From: Acidobacteriota bacterium
Lineage (GTDB): Bacteria; Acidobacteriota; Terriglobia; Acidiferrales; UBA7541
Length of the DNA stretch: 35,887 bases
Assembly (NCBI GenBank): GCA_003166795.1
Contig: PMUS01000103.1
Coordinates: forward strand, 439 to 36,325
Reading direction: 5' to 3'
The notes beneath the pieces were generated by a model. The model was not told the origin of the DNA. It saw nothing but the letters and a program-made list of their open reading frames with translations, and did not search any database. The position numbers and the translations under genes were made by a program. Position 1 is the stretch's first letter. Each line of letters begins with the position of its first letter. Of this stretch, positions 24,501-31,496 are shown piece by piece.

Positions 24501-24847
24501 TGCATGTCACTCGATTCAACGCCGCGAAATCCTACAATCCGCCAAAGCATTCTGGATGTGTTTCCTACCGGCTCCAGGGAATGGACGCCTCTTCGGTCCG
24601 GGATTTTTGGGTCGGCATGTCGCACTTCCTGCCTGGCGGCGGCGCGGAACTCGACGCTACCCCCGTTGAGAAAGTCTATGTAGTTTTGTCCGGGGAAATC
24701 ACCGTCGAGGCTGGTGGTCAACGCTTAACGCTAAAACCTTTCGACTCCTGTGTAATCGGCAAGAACGAAGAACGCAGTATCGTCAACGAGTCTAGTCTGC
24801 CGGCCACGATTCTCGTTGCGATCTCAACTCCCAAGCCATCCGCATGA
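24500..24847 (+). CDS. Small single-domain cupin lacking the usual histidine ligands
   Basis: 115 residues, one cupin barrel. Where motif 1 normally has G-x5-HxH-x4-E, this protein reads GGGAELDATPVEKVYVVLSG: the histidines are replaced by acidic or neutral residues and only the glutamate position remains. Motif 2 (LKPFDSCVIGKNEERSIVNE) also lacks its histidine. Such cupins may be metal-free binding, isomerase or accessory proteins. The gene is translationally coupled on both sides (TAATG with the cyclase, ATGA with BKACE), so its product is probably needed in fixed ratio with those enzymes. No function is assigned. Confidence 0.85.
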   Translation: MHVTRFNAAKSYNPPKHSGCVSYRLQGMDASSVRDFWVGMSHFLPGGGAELDATPVEKVYVVLSGEITVEAGGQRLTLKPFDSCVIGKNEERSIVNESSLPATILVAISTPKPSA

Positions 24848-25674
24848 ATCCGGTCGTCATCACTGCCGCGTTGACTGGTCCCATCGCAAGCAAGACCGAC
24901 CATCCGGGACTCCCGACGACGCCCGAGGAAATTGCGGCCGCGGCAACCTCTGCTTACCATGCTGGTGCTTCCGTCGCTCACGTTCACCTGCGCGACGGTC
25001 AAGGAAAACCAACCGCGGACTTGAAGATTGCGCAGCGCGTCCTAGACATGATCCGGGACCAATCGCCGATTCTGATTCAACTCTCCACCGGAGTTGGCCT
25101 CGATGTTCCGTTCAGCGAACGCGAAAGGCTCGTCCAATTGCGGCCCCAGATGGCTACGCTCAATCCGTGTACGATGTCGTTTGGCGTGGGCGAGTTCCGA
25201 AACCCACCGCAGGATGTCCGCAGACTCGCCGCGCACATGAAAGAGCTGGGGGTAAAGGCAGAGCTGGAAATTTACGATTCCGGGCACGCCGATTTTTGCG
25301 CCGTTTTGCTCAACGAGGGCTTGCTCGTCGAGCCACTGCAATTCTCCGTCGTGATGGGTGTACGAGGAGGAATGGCCGCTACTCCCGAGAACCTGCTGCA
25401 TACTCTGCGAAAATTGCCGGCCGGCGCGATCTGGCAGGCCATAGCAATCGGGAAGGCGAATCTGGAAATGACGGCGATCGCCGTAGCGATGGGTGGCAAC
25501 GCACGCACTGGCCTGGAAGATACCCTCTACATTCGCAAGGGCGAACTCGCGCCGGACAATGCAGCGCTGGTGAATAGGCTGGCCGAAGTGTGCAAATCAC
25601 TCGAGCGTCCTGCGTCAACCGTAAGTCAAACGCAAGCGATTCTTTCACTGCGCCGCGATGCGATCCGCTCCTGA
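24844..25674 (+). CDS. Beta-keto acid cleavage enzyme (BKACE, DUF849; candidate triacetate/3,5-dioxohexanoate lyase)
   Basis: 276 residues. TIM-barrel BKACE hallmarks: ITAALTGPIASKTDHPGLPT near the start, zinc histidines in HVHLRD (His46, His48), LQFSVVMGVRGGMAATPENL and the C-terminal MGGNARTGLEDTLYIRKGEL with Glu225. The family condenses a beta-keto acid with acetyl-CoA to give acetoacetate plus a new CoA ester; known members act on 3-keto-5-aminohexanoate, dehydrocarnitine and triacetate. The ATG overlaps the cupin stop (ATGA). The gene ends at 25674, back to back with the stop of the convergent decarboxylase gene (25675). The triacetate assignment follows from the neighbours only. Confidence 0.93.
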   Translation: MNPVVITAALTGPIASKTDHPGLPTTPEEIAAAATSAYHAGASVAHVHLRDGQGKPTADLKIAQRVLDMIRDQSPILIQLSTGVGLDVPFSERERLVQLRPQMATLNPCTMSFGVGEFRNPPQDVRRLAAHMKELGVKAELEIYDSGHADFCAVLLNEGLLVEPLQFSVVMGVRGGMAATPENLLHTLRKLPAGAIWQAIAIGKANLEMTAIAVAMGGNARTGLEDTLYIRKGELAPDNAALVNRLAEVCKSLERPASTVSQTQAILSLRRDAIRS

Positions 25675-26637
25675 CTACTTAATTGGCAATCTCAATATGC
25701 TCTCTGCATTCCGATGGCAGAGCTTGGCGCGAAGACCTTCGCCGATCGGGGCGGTGTTGATGAACTCACAGGCCACTGAGGAATCTTCAAACGGATAGTC
25801 GATCGAAAACATCACATTGTCTTCCCCCAGCGCGGACACAGCGCAAAGCAGCGGTTCTAGAGAGGACACTCCTGAGGTCGTGACGGCAATATTCGTCCGA
25901 AAATATTCGGAGGGCTGTTTATTCAATTCCCGGGACCGATTTGAAATCTTCCAGCGGCTGTCAATTCGCCACAGCTGAAAAGGCAAAGCTTCGCCCATGT
26001 GGCCGAGAATCACGCGCGCCTTGGGATAGCGGTCGAAGACTCCGGAGAACACAATGCGCAGAGCGTGGTTGGCCGTTTCCACCCCCCAGCTCCACATGGG
26101 TCCCCAAAGTTCCGGGTGCCCGGAGTACATGTAAGGTCTGTCCGGCGGATTGCCCGGATGAAGATAAATCGGTGCGCTCAAAGCGGAAGAGCGTTCCCAG
26201 AATGGCGAAAAGCGATCGTCGTCGAGATAGGCCCCGTTCGTGTGCCCGTTGATCATTGCGCCCTGAAAGCCCAGATCGCGCATGCAACGTTCCAGTTCGT
26301 CGGCAGCGGCCATTGGATCCTGCATCGGGAGATGTGCGAATCCTCCGTAACGGCCCGGTTGCTTTTGAACTTCGCGCGCCAACGAGTCGTTCGCCTCACG
26401 CGCCAGGCGCAAGGCCGTGCCTGCGCTCCGCTCGATCTGCACTCCGGGCCCCGCCAGTGAGAGAACTACAAACTCGACGCCATTCTCGTTCATGACTTCC
26501 AATCGCCGCTCTCCAAAATCTGATAGAGCGGCGAGCGCTCTTTCGTAGAGCTCCCGGTTGATGTTGGCAGCTGTCTCTCTCCAATATTCCACCAGGCCGG
26601 GAAGCATAAAGTGTTCTTCGAGGGCGATCTTCTTCAC
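25675..26637 (-). CDS. Amidohydrolase-2 family aromatic decarboxylase (gamma-resorcylate decarboxylase-like)
   Basis: 320 residues from a GTG at 26637 giving KKIALEEHF, the typical start of this family; a TTG seven codons upstream is less likely. Metal and catalytic positions match gamma-resorcylate decarboxylase: Glu8 and His10 (ALEEHF), His160 (IYLHPGNPP), His213 region (LGHMGEALPF) and Asp280 (VMFSIDYPFE). Such enzymes non-oxidatively remove a carboxyl group ortho to phenolic hydroxyls. It is third in a leftward run after bicupin-1 and esterase-1, where 2,4,6-trihydroxybenzoate would be the expected substrate, giving phloroglucinol (inference). The 5' gap to esterase-1 is about 73 bp. Confidence 0.88.
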   Translation of the reverse strand: MKKIALEEHFMLPGLVEYWRETAANINRELYERALAALSDFGERRLEVMNENGVEFVVLSLAGPGVQIERSAGTALRLAREANDSLAREVQKQPGRYGGFAHLPMQDPMAAADELERCMRDLGFQGAMINGHTNGAYLDDDRFSPFWERSSALSAPIYLHPGNPPDRPYMYSGHPELWGPMWSWGVETANHALRIVFSGVFDRYPKARVILGHMGEALPFQLWRIDSRWKISNRSRELNKQPSEYFRTNIAVTTSGVSSLEPLLCAVSALGEDNVMFSIDYPFEDSSVACEFINTAPIGEGLRAKLCHRNAESILRLPIK

Positions 26638-26710
26638 GATTGCACCTACTCTGGACAAGCGTAGTGACCCAAATAATCAGCACCGTATCATATTCATGCG
26701 TGACACGGTC

Positions 26711-27673
26711 TCATGCCCCGTCGGAATATAAGTGCTTCCTGAAGAAATTCTCAATACTTTGAAATGTAGCCGGTGGTTTGTCGGCGATTTTTTCAATTCC
26801 GGGCATTCGATGCCGGACTGTCACTCGTTTGGGCGCCCCTTGGTCGAAATTGTTCCGATTGAGAAACCCGTGCCCGAGACCTTCGATGAGGCATAAAGTC
26901 ACATCATTCCCATGAGCGGCCAGAGCTTCGTAAAGCAATTCGCTTTGATGGGCCGGCACGGCGGTATCACTCGTTCCGTGAAGGATGTAAAACGGCGCCA
27001 AACCAGATCGTACGTAAGTGATCGGATTGGCTTCTCGTACAAGGTGCGGACAAGATTGAATGGGGGCACCCAGAAACAGTGACTCGAGAGAGCCCGGGGA
27101 AGCGGAACTTGCGCCGGCCGGGAGTTGAATCGACTCCGGATCGTCGGACGGTTTGCCAGAAGGATCGCGATGTCCGTCCATCTGCAAAAAATCGGTAGGG
27201 CCGTAGCCATCAACAACCGCCTGGACTTCGCTCCAATATCCCGGATGCTCGATCTCGCCTTCTTCGAAAGTTCCCGCATTCGAAGTTGCGGCCAATGCAG
27301 CAAGATGCCCGCCAGATGACGACCCCCACAGCCCAAGGCGGCTTGCGTCGAAGCCATAGAGGCTGGCCACTGAGCGCAACCAGCGGACTGCGGTCTTTAC
27401 GTCCCGAATTTGAGCGGGGAAAACTGCGTCGGTGCTGAGGCGATAGTCGACGCTTGCCATCGCGAATCCGCGTGCCGCGAAGTGACGCGAAAGATCCGGG
27501 CCCAGCATTCGATCACCGAATCTCCACCCTCCCCCGTGCAACCACAAAATTACTCGAGGAGGCTTTTCAGTATTCTGCGGAAGGTAAATATCCGCTAACA
27601 ATGGCTTTCCGTCCGGCGACGCATAAACCAAATCTTTGACGATTGAGACTGTGAATTGCCGATTGTCAGCCAT
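26711..27673 (-). CDS. Alpha/beta-hydrolase esterase of the BD-FAE type (esterase-1)
   Basis: 320 residues from the ATG at 27673; a GTG 17 codons upstream is an alternative. Cytoplasmic (no signal). HGGGW oxyanion motif (46-50), nucleophile Ser119 in GLWGSSSGGH, acid Asp236 in HGTSDTAVP, base His268 in GLGHGF. The BD-FAE/acetyl-xylan-esterase group cleaves acyl and feruloyl esters. It is a clear paralogue of the esterase at 31497: both have the order 'bicupin then esterase' and share segments such as FAMAS-YRL and LLYEALAA-G-DVTL. Between bicupin-1 and the decarboxylase, hydrolysis of the depside released by flavonol cleavage is the natural proposal (inference). Confidence 0.92.
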   Translation of the reverse strand: MADNRQFTVSIVKDLVYASPDGKPLLADIYLPQNTEKPPRVILWLHGGGWRFGDRMLGPDLSRHFAARGFAMASVDYRLSTDAVFPAQIRDVKTAVRWLRSVASLYGFDASRLGLWGSSSGGHLAALAATSNAGTFEEGEIEHPGYWSEVQAVVDGYGPTDFLQMDGHRDPSGKPSDDPESIQLPAGASSASPGSLESLFLGAPIQSCPHLVREANPITYVRSGLAPFYILHGTSDTAVPAHQSELLYEALAAHGNDVTLCLIEGLGHGFLNRNNFDQGAPKRVTVRHRMPGIEKIADKPPATFQSIENFFRKHLYSDGA

Positions 27674-27733
27674 GGATCGGTTGTTCTTCCCGGTTTCGTC
27701 CAGCCGCGATGACTGCTGTCGCACTCGAGCGTT

Positions 27734-28765
27734 TTATCGCTGCGTCGCGGGGGCCGGTCTCGGGTCGCCCACGAGCTTCAGGTCCAGCTCGCCCAGACGC
27801 TGCATTACACGGTCAAACCGGAAGGGCCTTGGCTCTAGCGGAAAAATGTAGCCGTCGTATGGATCACACATTATTCGGAAAAATGGTTCAAACAATCCTG
27901 GCGCCAACACGCCCATGAATCTCGTAAAGGGAGCATCGATGCGGTAGGAATGAACCGTCCCCGCCGGAACATGCAGAAAATCACCGGGAAGGAACGAGAT
28001 TTCTTTTCCGTCAGCCCACATCGTCATTTTCCCCTCGAAGCAGAAGAAAGTTTCCGTGTGCTTTTCGTGAAAGTGGTCGGGGATACGATCGCCTGGAGGT
28101 CCCAGAGTTGTGACGCTGATGAATTGGCCGCTCGTGTTTCCCTGATGGGCGAGAAATGCAAAAAGATCGCTTCCCGCGATCATCCGCTCTCCCTCGCCAG
28201 CTTCAATGACATACGCCTCAACTCCTTTGGGAGGCATCGCCACCGGCGAGAGAGTTTGCGCGCTTGAGTATATTGTCTCGCTGACGAATTCCACATCGGA
28301 ATTGGCCTGCGCCTTTCCGAAAAATGCGGCCGCGATTTCGCTTGATCCCGATTCTGGATGGACGTGCCCTGGGTATGGCTCCCCGAGCAGCGAGTACATT
28401 TGCGCAAGGCTGCTCCCCACCGACCAGGAAAGAACCTGGGTGCGATGGCTTTGCATTTGGTAGCCATGAATGACACCCGCCGGTATATTTGCGTAATCAT
28501 TGCGGGACAGCAGCGCTCTCTTGCCGTCAATCCATAATTCCAATTGACCGTCCAGAACATAGAGCGATTCGTGGGACGCCTTGTGCCGGTGAAGAGGGAA
28601 TGTGGCGCCTTTTCCTCCGGACAGAAAAATCACTTCCAGCAGTCCGCCCGTATCTTCATTGCGCGCAACCACGGTGGCAAGTTCACCGCCAAACGTAAGG
28701 CGTTGACCTTCGCCCGCGCGTATCAAGTACGAGCGCTTCACACCGGGCAGTTCGTTACCGGTCAT
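27734..28765 (-). CDS. Bicupin dioxygenase, quercetin 2,3-dioxygenase family (bicupin-1)
   Basis: 343 residues from the ATG at 28765. Two complete cupin barrels. N-domain ligands: HRHKASHE (His59, His61, Glu66) and His100 in IPAGVIHGY. C-domain ligands: HFHEKHTE (His231, His233, Glu238) and His272 in VPAGTVHSY. The duplicated layout and the FRIMCDPYDGYIFP tail match bacterial quercetinase (YxaG-like), which opens the C ring of flavonols with O2, releasing CO and a depside. No signal peptide, so the reaction would be cytoplasmic. It is first in the run bicupin-1, esterase-1, decarboxylase, divergent from lysR with a palindromic operator between them. Other bicupin dioxygenases are the alternative. 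Confidence 0.9.
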   Translation of the reverse strand: MTGNELPGVKRSYLIRAGEGQRLTFGGELATVVARNEDTGGLLEVIFLSGGKGATFPLHRHKASHESLYVLDGQLELWIDGKRALLSRNDYANIPAGVIHGYQMQSHRTQVLSWSVGSSLAQMYSLLGEPYPGHVHPESGSSEIAAAFFGKAQANSDVEFVSETIYSSAQTLSPVAMPPKGVEAYVIEAGEGERMIAGSDLFAFLAHQGNTSGQFISVTTLGPPGDRIPDHFHEKHTETFFCFEGKMTMWADGKEISFLPGDFLHVPAGTVHSYRIDAPFTRFMGVLAPGLFEPFFRIMCDPYDGYIFPLEPRPFRFDRVMQRLGELDLKLVGDPRPAPATQR

Positions 28766-28892
28766 AAAGAATCCCAAGGCAGTCTGGCTGCTGATTGCTC
28801 CCGCCCGCCTATCGGGCGCGGCGCGGTCTTATTATCGGTTGACGAGTGTACAAAGCCGCTGCCGATGAAGTGAGACTTTTTTAGTTGATCAG

Positions 28893-28911
28893 CTAGACGT
28901 GGAACGTCTAG
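28893..28911. promoter_or_regulatory. Perfect 7-5-7 palindrome in the lysR / bicupin-1 divergent promoter
   Basis: CTAGACG-N5-CGTCTAG, ending nine bases before the lysR ATG, so a bound protein would block lysR expression (autorepression). Read toward bicupin-1 on the minus strand, the palindrome is followed at the same distance as in the four 44-bp elements by AAAAAAGTCT, resembling their AAGT segment, though without the TTGGC box. Probable self-operator and divergent operator of the LysR protein. Confidence 0.75.
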
Positions 28912-28920
28912 ACTCCAGCC

Positions 28921-29811
28921 ATGGAATTGCGCCACCTGAGATACTTCGCCGCGGTCGCCGAGGAATTGAATTTCACTCGCGCCGCGAACCGGCTTCACAC
29001 TGCTCAACCGTCGCTGAGCCAGCAGGTTCGTCAGCTCGAAGACGAGATCGGCACATCCCTGTTCGAACGCGATACTCGTAAGGTCCAGCTTACGCCCGCG
29101 GGCCGGGCGTTGCTCAAGGAAACCCGCGAGATTTTGCGGCGCACCGACCATCTCGTCGAGATCGCATCCTCGGCCGCCACCGGGAAGGCGAGCGAACTTT
29201 CCATTGGCGTGAGTCCCCTCGCTGAAGTAAAAATTGTGCCGAAAATAGTTCCGATCATGCGGGAAAGGTATCCGAGAATTTCCCTGATGTTTCACAGTAT
29301 TGCGACGGGCGAACAGCTCACGGGCCTGCGGGACTATTCGATTGATATTGCTTTTCTTTGGGGTCCTCTAAACGAACCGGATCTCGCCACCGAGAAAGTT
29401 CTTCGAGAGGAAATTGTCGCCGTGTTGCCCGCCCATCATGGGCTTGCAAAGATGCGCCGGGTATCAATCCCGATGCTCAGCGATATGCCCTGCATCGGAG
29501 TCTCGCGTAAAGCGCCACCGCCGCTGCGCGACGCTCTTGTTGCTTTGTGCCAGCAGGCTGGGATACGAATGCGCTGGTCGCACGAAGCGGATTCAGTCTC
29601 GGGACATTTGAATATGGTCGCGGCCGGTTTGGGATATGCGCTCTTGCCCGAATACGTGAAATCCATCATGCCGCGCGGCGTAGTCGCGAAGACCCTCCAT
29701 CTCGACCCGCCGCCATGCCTGAATCTCTACTCGGTCTGCCGAAATGGCGACACGCTTCCCGCTCTGAGCGAATTTCGGAATGTCGTTCGGGAATGTTTCG
29801 CGAAGAATTGA
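28921..29811 (+). CDS. LysR-family transcriptional regulator of the island
   Basis: 296 residues. HTH in residues 1-65 (MELRHLRYFAAVAEELNFTR, then AANRLHTAQPSLSQQVRQLE), substrate-binding domain after about residue 90 (ELSIGVSPLAEVKIVPKIVP), C-terminal LNMVAAGLGYALLPEYVKSI. The sequence type is the BenM/CatM/CbbR-like branch often tied to aromatic catabolism. It sits exactly between the two bicupin-esterase modules, with a perfect palindrome before its own gene; related half-sites occur in four 44-bp promoter elements in this window. It probably activates those genes on sensing a flavonol or phenolic breakdown product; the effector is unknown. Confidence 0.92.
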   Translation: MELRHLRYFAAVAEELNFTRAANRLHTAQPSLSQQVRQLEDEIGTSLFERDTRKVQLTPAGRALLKETREILRRTDHLVEIASSAATGKASELSIGVSPLAEVKIVPKIVPIMRERYPRISLMFHSIATGEQLTGLRDYSIDIAFLWGPLNEPDLATEKVLREEIVAVLPAHHGLAKMRRVSIPMLSDMPCIGVSRKAPPPLRDALVALCQQAGIRMRWSHEADSVSGHLNMVAAGLGYALLPEYVKSIMPRGVVAKTLHLDPPPCLNLYSVCRNGDTLPALSEFRNVVRECFAKN

Positions 29812-29907
29812 AGATCGGTTGGTCCCGGCGAATCCCTGCGGCTAGCTCCGCGGAGAGTACGGACCGAAATCGGGCGGCGCTATCGCCGACGCCCCCAGCA
29901 CCTTCCA

Positions 29908-29976
29908 CTAAGACGCCTCGCATCTAGACCCAAGACAAATGAAGTATTGGCTGAAGGCCTGCCCGTCATCTATAGA
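29908..29976 (+). promoter_or_regulatory. 44-bp shared operator plus promoter of the bicupin-2/esterase-2 operon
   Basis: Element 29908-29951: left half TAAGACG-N5-CATCTAG, right arm AGACAAATGAAGTATTGGC. -35 TTGGCT (29947-29952), 18-bp spacer, -10 TATAGA (29971-29976). The bicupin-2 ATG is at 30012, giving a leader of about 30 nt. It is closest in sequence to the copy at 33924. Confidence 0.78.
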
Positions 29977-29993
29977 CCTTGCGGGAAGGTCTA
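29973..29993. promoter_or_regulatory. Perfect 8-5-8 palindrome overlapping the bicupin-2 -10 box
   Basis: TAGACCTT-GCGGG-AAGGTCTA. The left arm overlaps the -10 box and the right arm lies near the expected transcription start. It could be a second operator for the same or another regulator, or, if transcribed, part of a leader hairpin. The half-site TAGACC also occurs in the left halves of two 44-bp elements. Confidence 0.6.
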
Positions 29994-30011
29994 TTTAAGG
30001 ATGGATCGCTG

Positions 30012-31460
30012 ATGAAAATCGACCGGCGTTCGCTCTTGCACTCGGCAGCAGTGGCCGCGGGTGTTGGCGCAGCGTCATGGGCAACGGGATGGCAGGGATT
30101 GGGAACATGGGCCGCCGCTCAGACGCTGACGTCAGCTCCCGAGGATGTCTTGAATCCCGTGGAGGTGACTGGCCCAGACGCGGTTCCGATTATTGGCCGG
30201 CTGCCGGGGGCGCGCCGCATGTACGTGCTTCCCGATGGTAAGGGCGAATATCACCGCGTCGGTTCATTCGTGATAACGCGCATCGCGCGACCGATCGAAA
30301 GCGGAAACACCTACGAGCTGACAACTTTCGCGGGAGCAACCGGCGCTACGATGCCGCGGCACGCGCATCTTGCCAGCCATGCGGCAATCGTCGTGATGAC
30401 GGGAGATATCGAGTTGGAGCTAGACGGAAAGCGCTGGCGCATGTTGCGCGGCGACTTTGCCAACATACCGCCGGGCACGCCCCATGGTTGGGTGATGCGG
30501 TCGGATCGCTCTCGTTTCGCGCTGTTTTCGATGGGCGATCGGGCGGGCGCGGCGTATGTAGCCATGGGAGCACCAGCAGATAGCTCGGCACTTCCGAGTG
30601 GTGACCCGAAGCCGATTGCGCCGGATAAATTAGCTGGGGCGGCAATGGCGGGCGATTTCCAGCTCACGCCGCTAATGGAAAATCCTGGCGATGTGGTCAG
30701 AATCTCAAACCTGTTGCTGCCTTCGACGGCCAGCGCTTATGTCTTGCTCGACGGCGGCGGCGAACGCTATGGCGGCAACACGTTCTGCGCCAAGGATGCG
30801 AATACCAACGGACAGTTCGTTTTCATAATGACCGAAGGCGGTCAGGGCCCGGGCATCGGCGCTCATTTTCACGCGCGCCATACCGAGGATTTCTTTGCCC
30901 TCGACGGCGAAACGATGGTCTGGGCGCAGGGCAAAGCCGTCCCGCTGAAGTCCGGAGATTTCGTTCAAGCGCCGCCGCGCAATATGCACGGCTTTAAAAT
31001 GATGCAGCCCTACAATCGCTTTGTCGGGTTCCTTTCGCCCGGAATCTTCGAAAACTTTTTCACGCACGGCCAGCCGGGCCGCAACGGAATCGGCGGCCAC
31101 GGCGCAGGCGAAGGCTCAGTTGGCGGCAGTGCCCAGGATCAGCGGCCGCCTGGCGCGCCAGCGCGTGGATTTGTCCCTCCGCCGGGCCCTGGCAGCGATC
31201 CCAATGCTATGTTCAGGGCGCTGATGATGAGTGGCGTCGGACCCGACGGATATCCTCTCGACGTGCACGGACCCACCCTGCCTCTTCCGCCGCAGGATCC
31301 AATCTGGACGACTGGTCCCCAGTTTCGTGGCGGCCAGCAATCATCACTCCTTCTTCAACACGGAAGATTGCTGTGCGGCGGCGCTTCGGTCTCCCGCGAA
31401 ATTACTCCTGAACTGCGGCGCGCCCTTGCGTTGAAGCCCAAGGCGGAAGATTTCGTGTAG
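30012..31460 (+). CDS. Tat-exported bicupin, quercetinase-like, with proline/glycine-rich tail (bicupin-2)
   Basis: 482 residues from the ATG at 30012. Twin-arginine signal (KIDRRSLLHSAAVAAGVGAA), so it acts outside the cytoplasm, unlike bicupin-1. N-cupin ligands His117, His119 and His158 (IPPGTPHGW) are present but the expected glutamate is Ala124 (HAHLASHAAIVV). C-cupin is complete: HFHARHTE (His285, His287, Glu292) and His326. After residue ~350 a Gly/Pro-rich linker (RNGIGGHGAGEGSVGGS; later PPGPGSDPN) and a further ~70-residue tail have no counterpart in bicupin-1. Role: probably extracytoplasmic flavonol 2,3-dioxygenase using the C-terminal metal site (inference). Followed after 36 bp by esterase-2. 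Confidence 0.87.
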   Translation: MKIDRRSLLHSAAVAAGVGAASWATGWQGLGTWAAAQTLTSAPEDVLNPVEVTGPDAVPIIGRLPGARRMYVLPDGKGEYHRVGSFVITRIARPIESGNTYELTTFAGATGATMPRHAHLASHAAIVVMTGDIELELDGKRWRMLRGDFANIPPGTPHGWVMRSDRSRFALFSMGDRAGAAYVAMGAPADSSALPSGDPKPIAPDKLAGAAMAGDFQLTPLMENPGDVVRISNLLLPSTASAYVLLDGGGERYGGNTFCAKDANTNGQFVFIMTEGGQGPGIGAHFHARHTEDFFALDGETMVWAQGKAVPLKSGDFVQAPPRNMHGFKMMQPYNRFVGFLSPGIFENFFTHGQPGRNGIGGHGAGEGSVGGSAQDQRPPGAPARGFVPPPGPGSDPNAMFRALMMSGVGPDGYPLDVHGPTLPLPPQDPIWTTGPQFRGGQQSSLLLQHGRLLCGGASVSREITPELRRALALKPKAEDFV

Positions 31461-31496
31461 AGCAGGCTTTCCCATTTCAACAGGGACAGATCTTTA

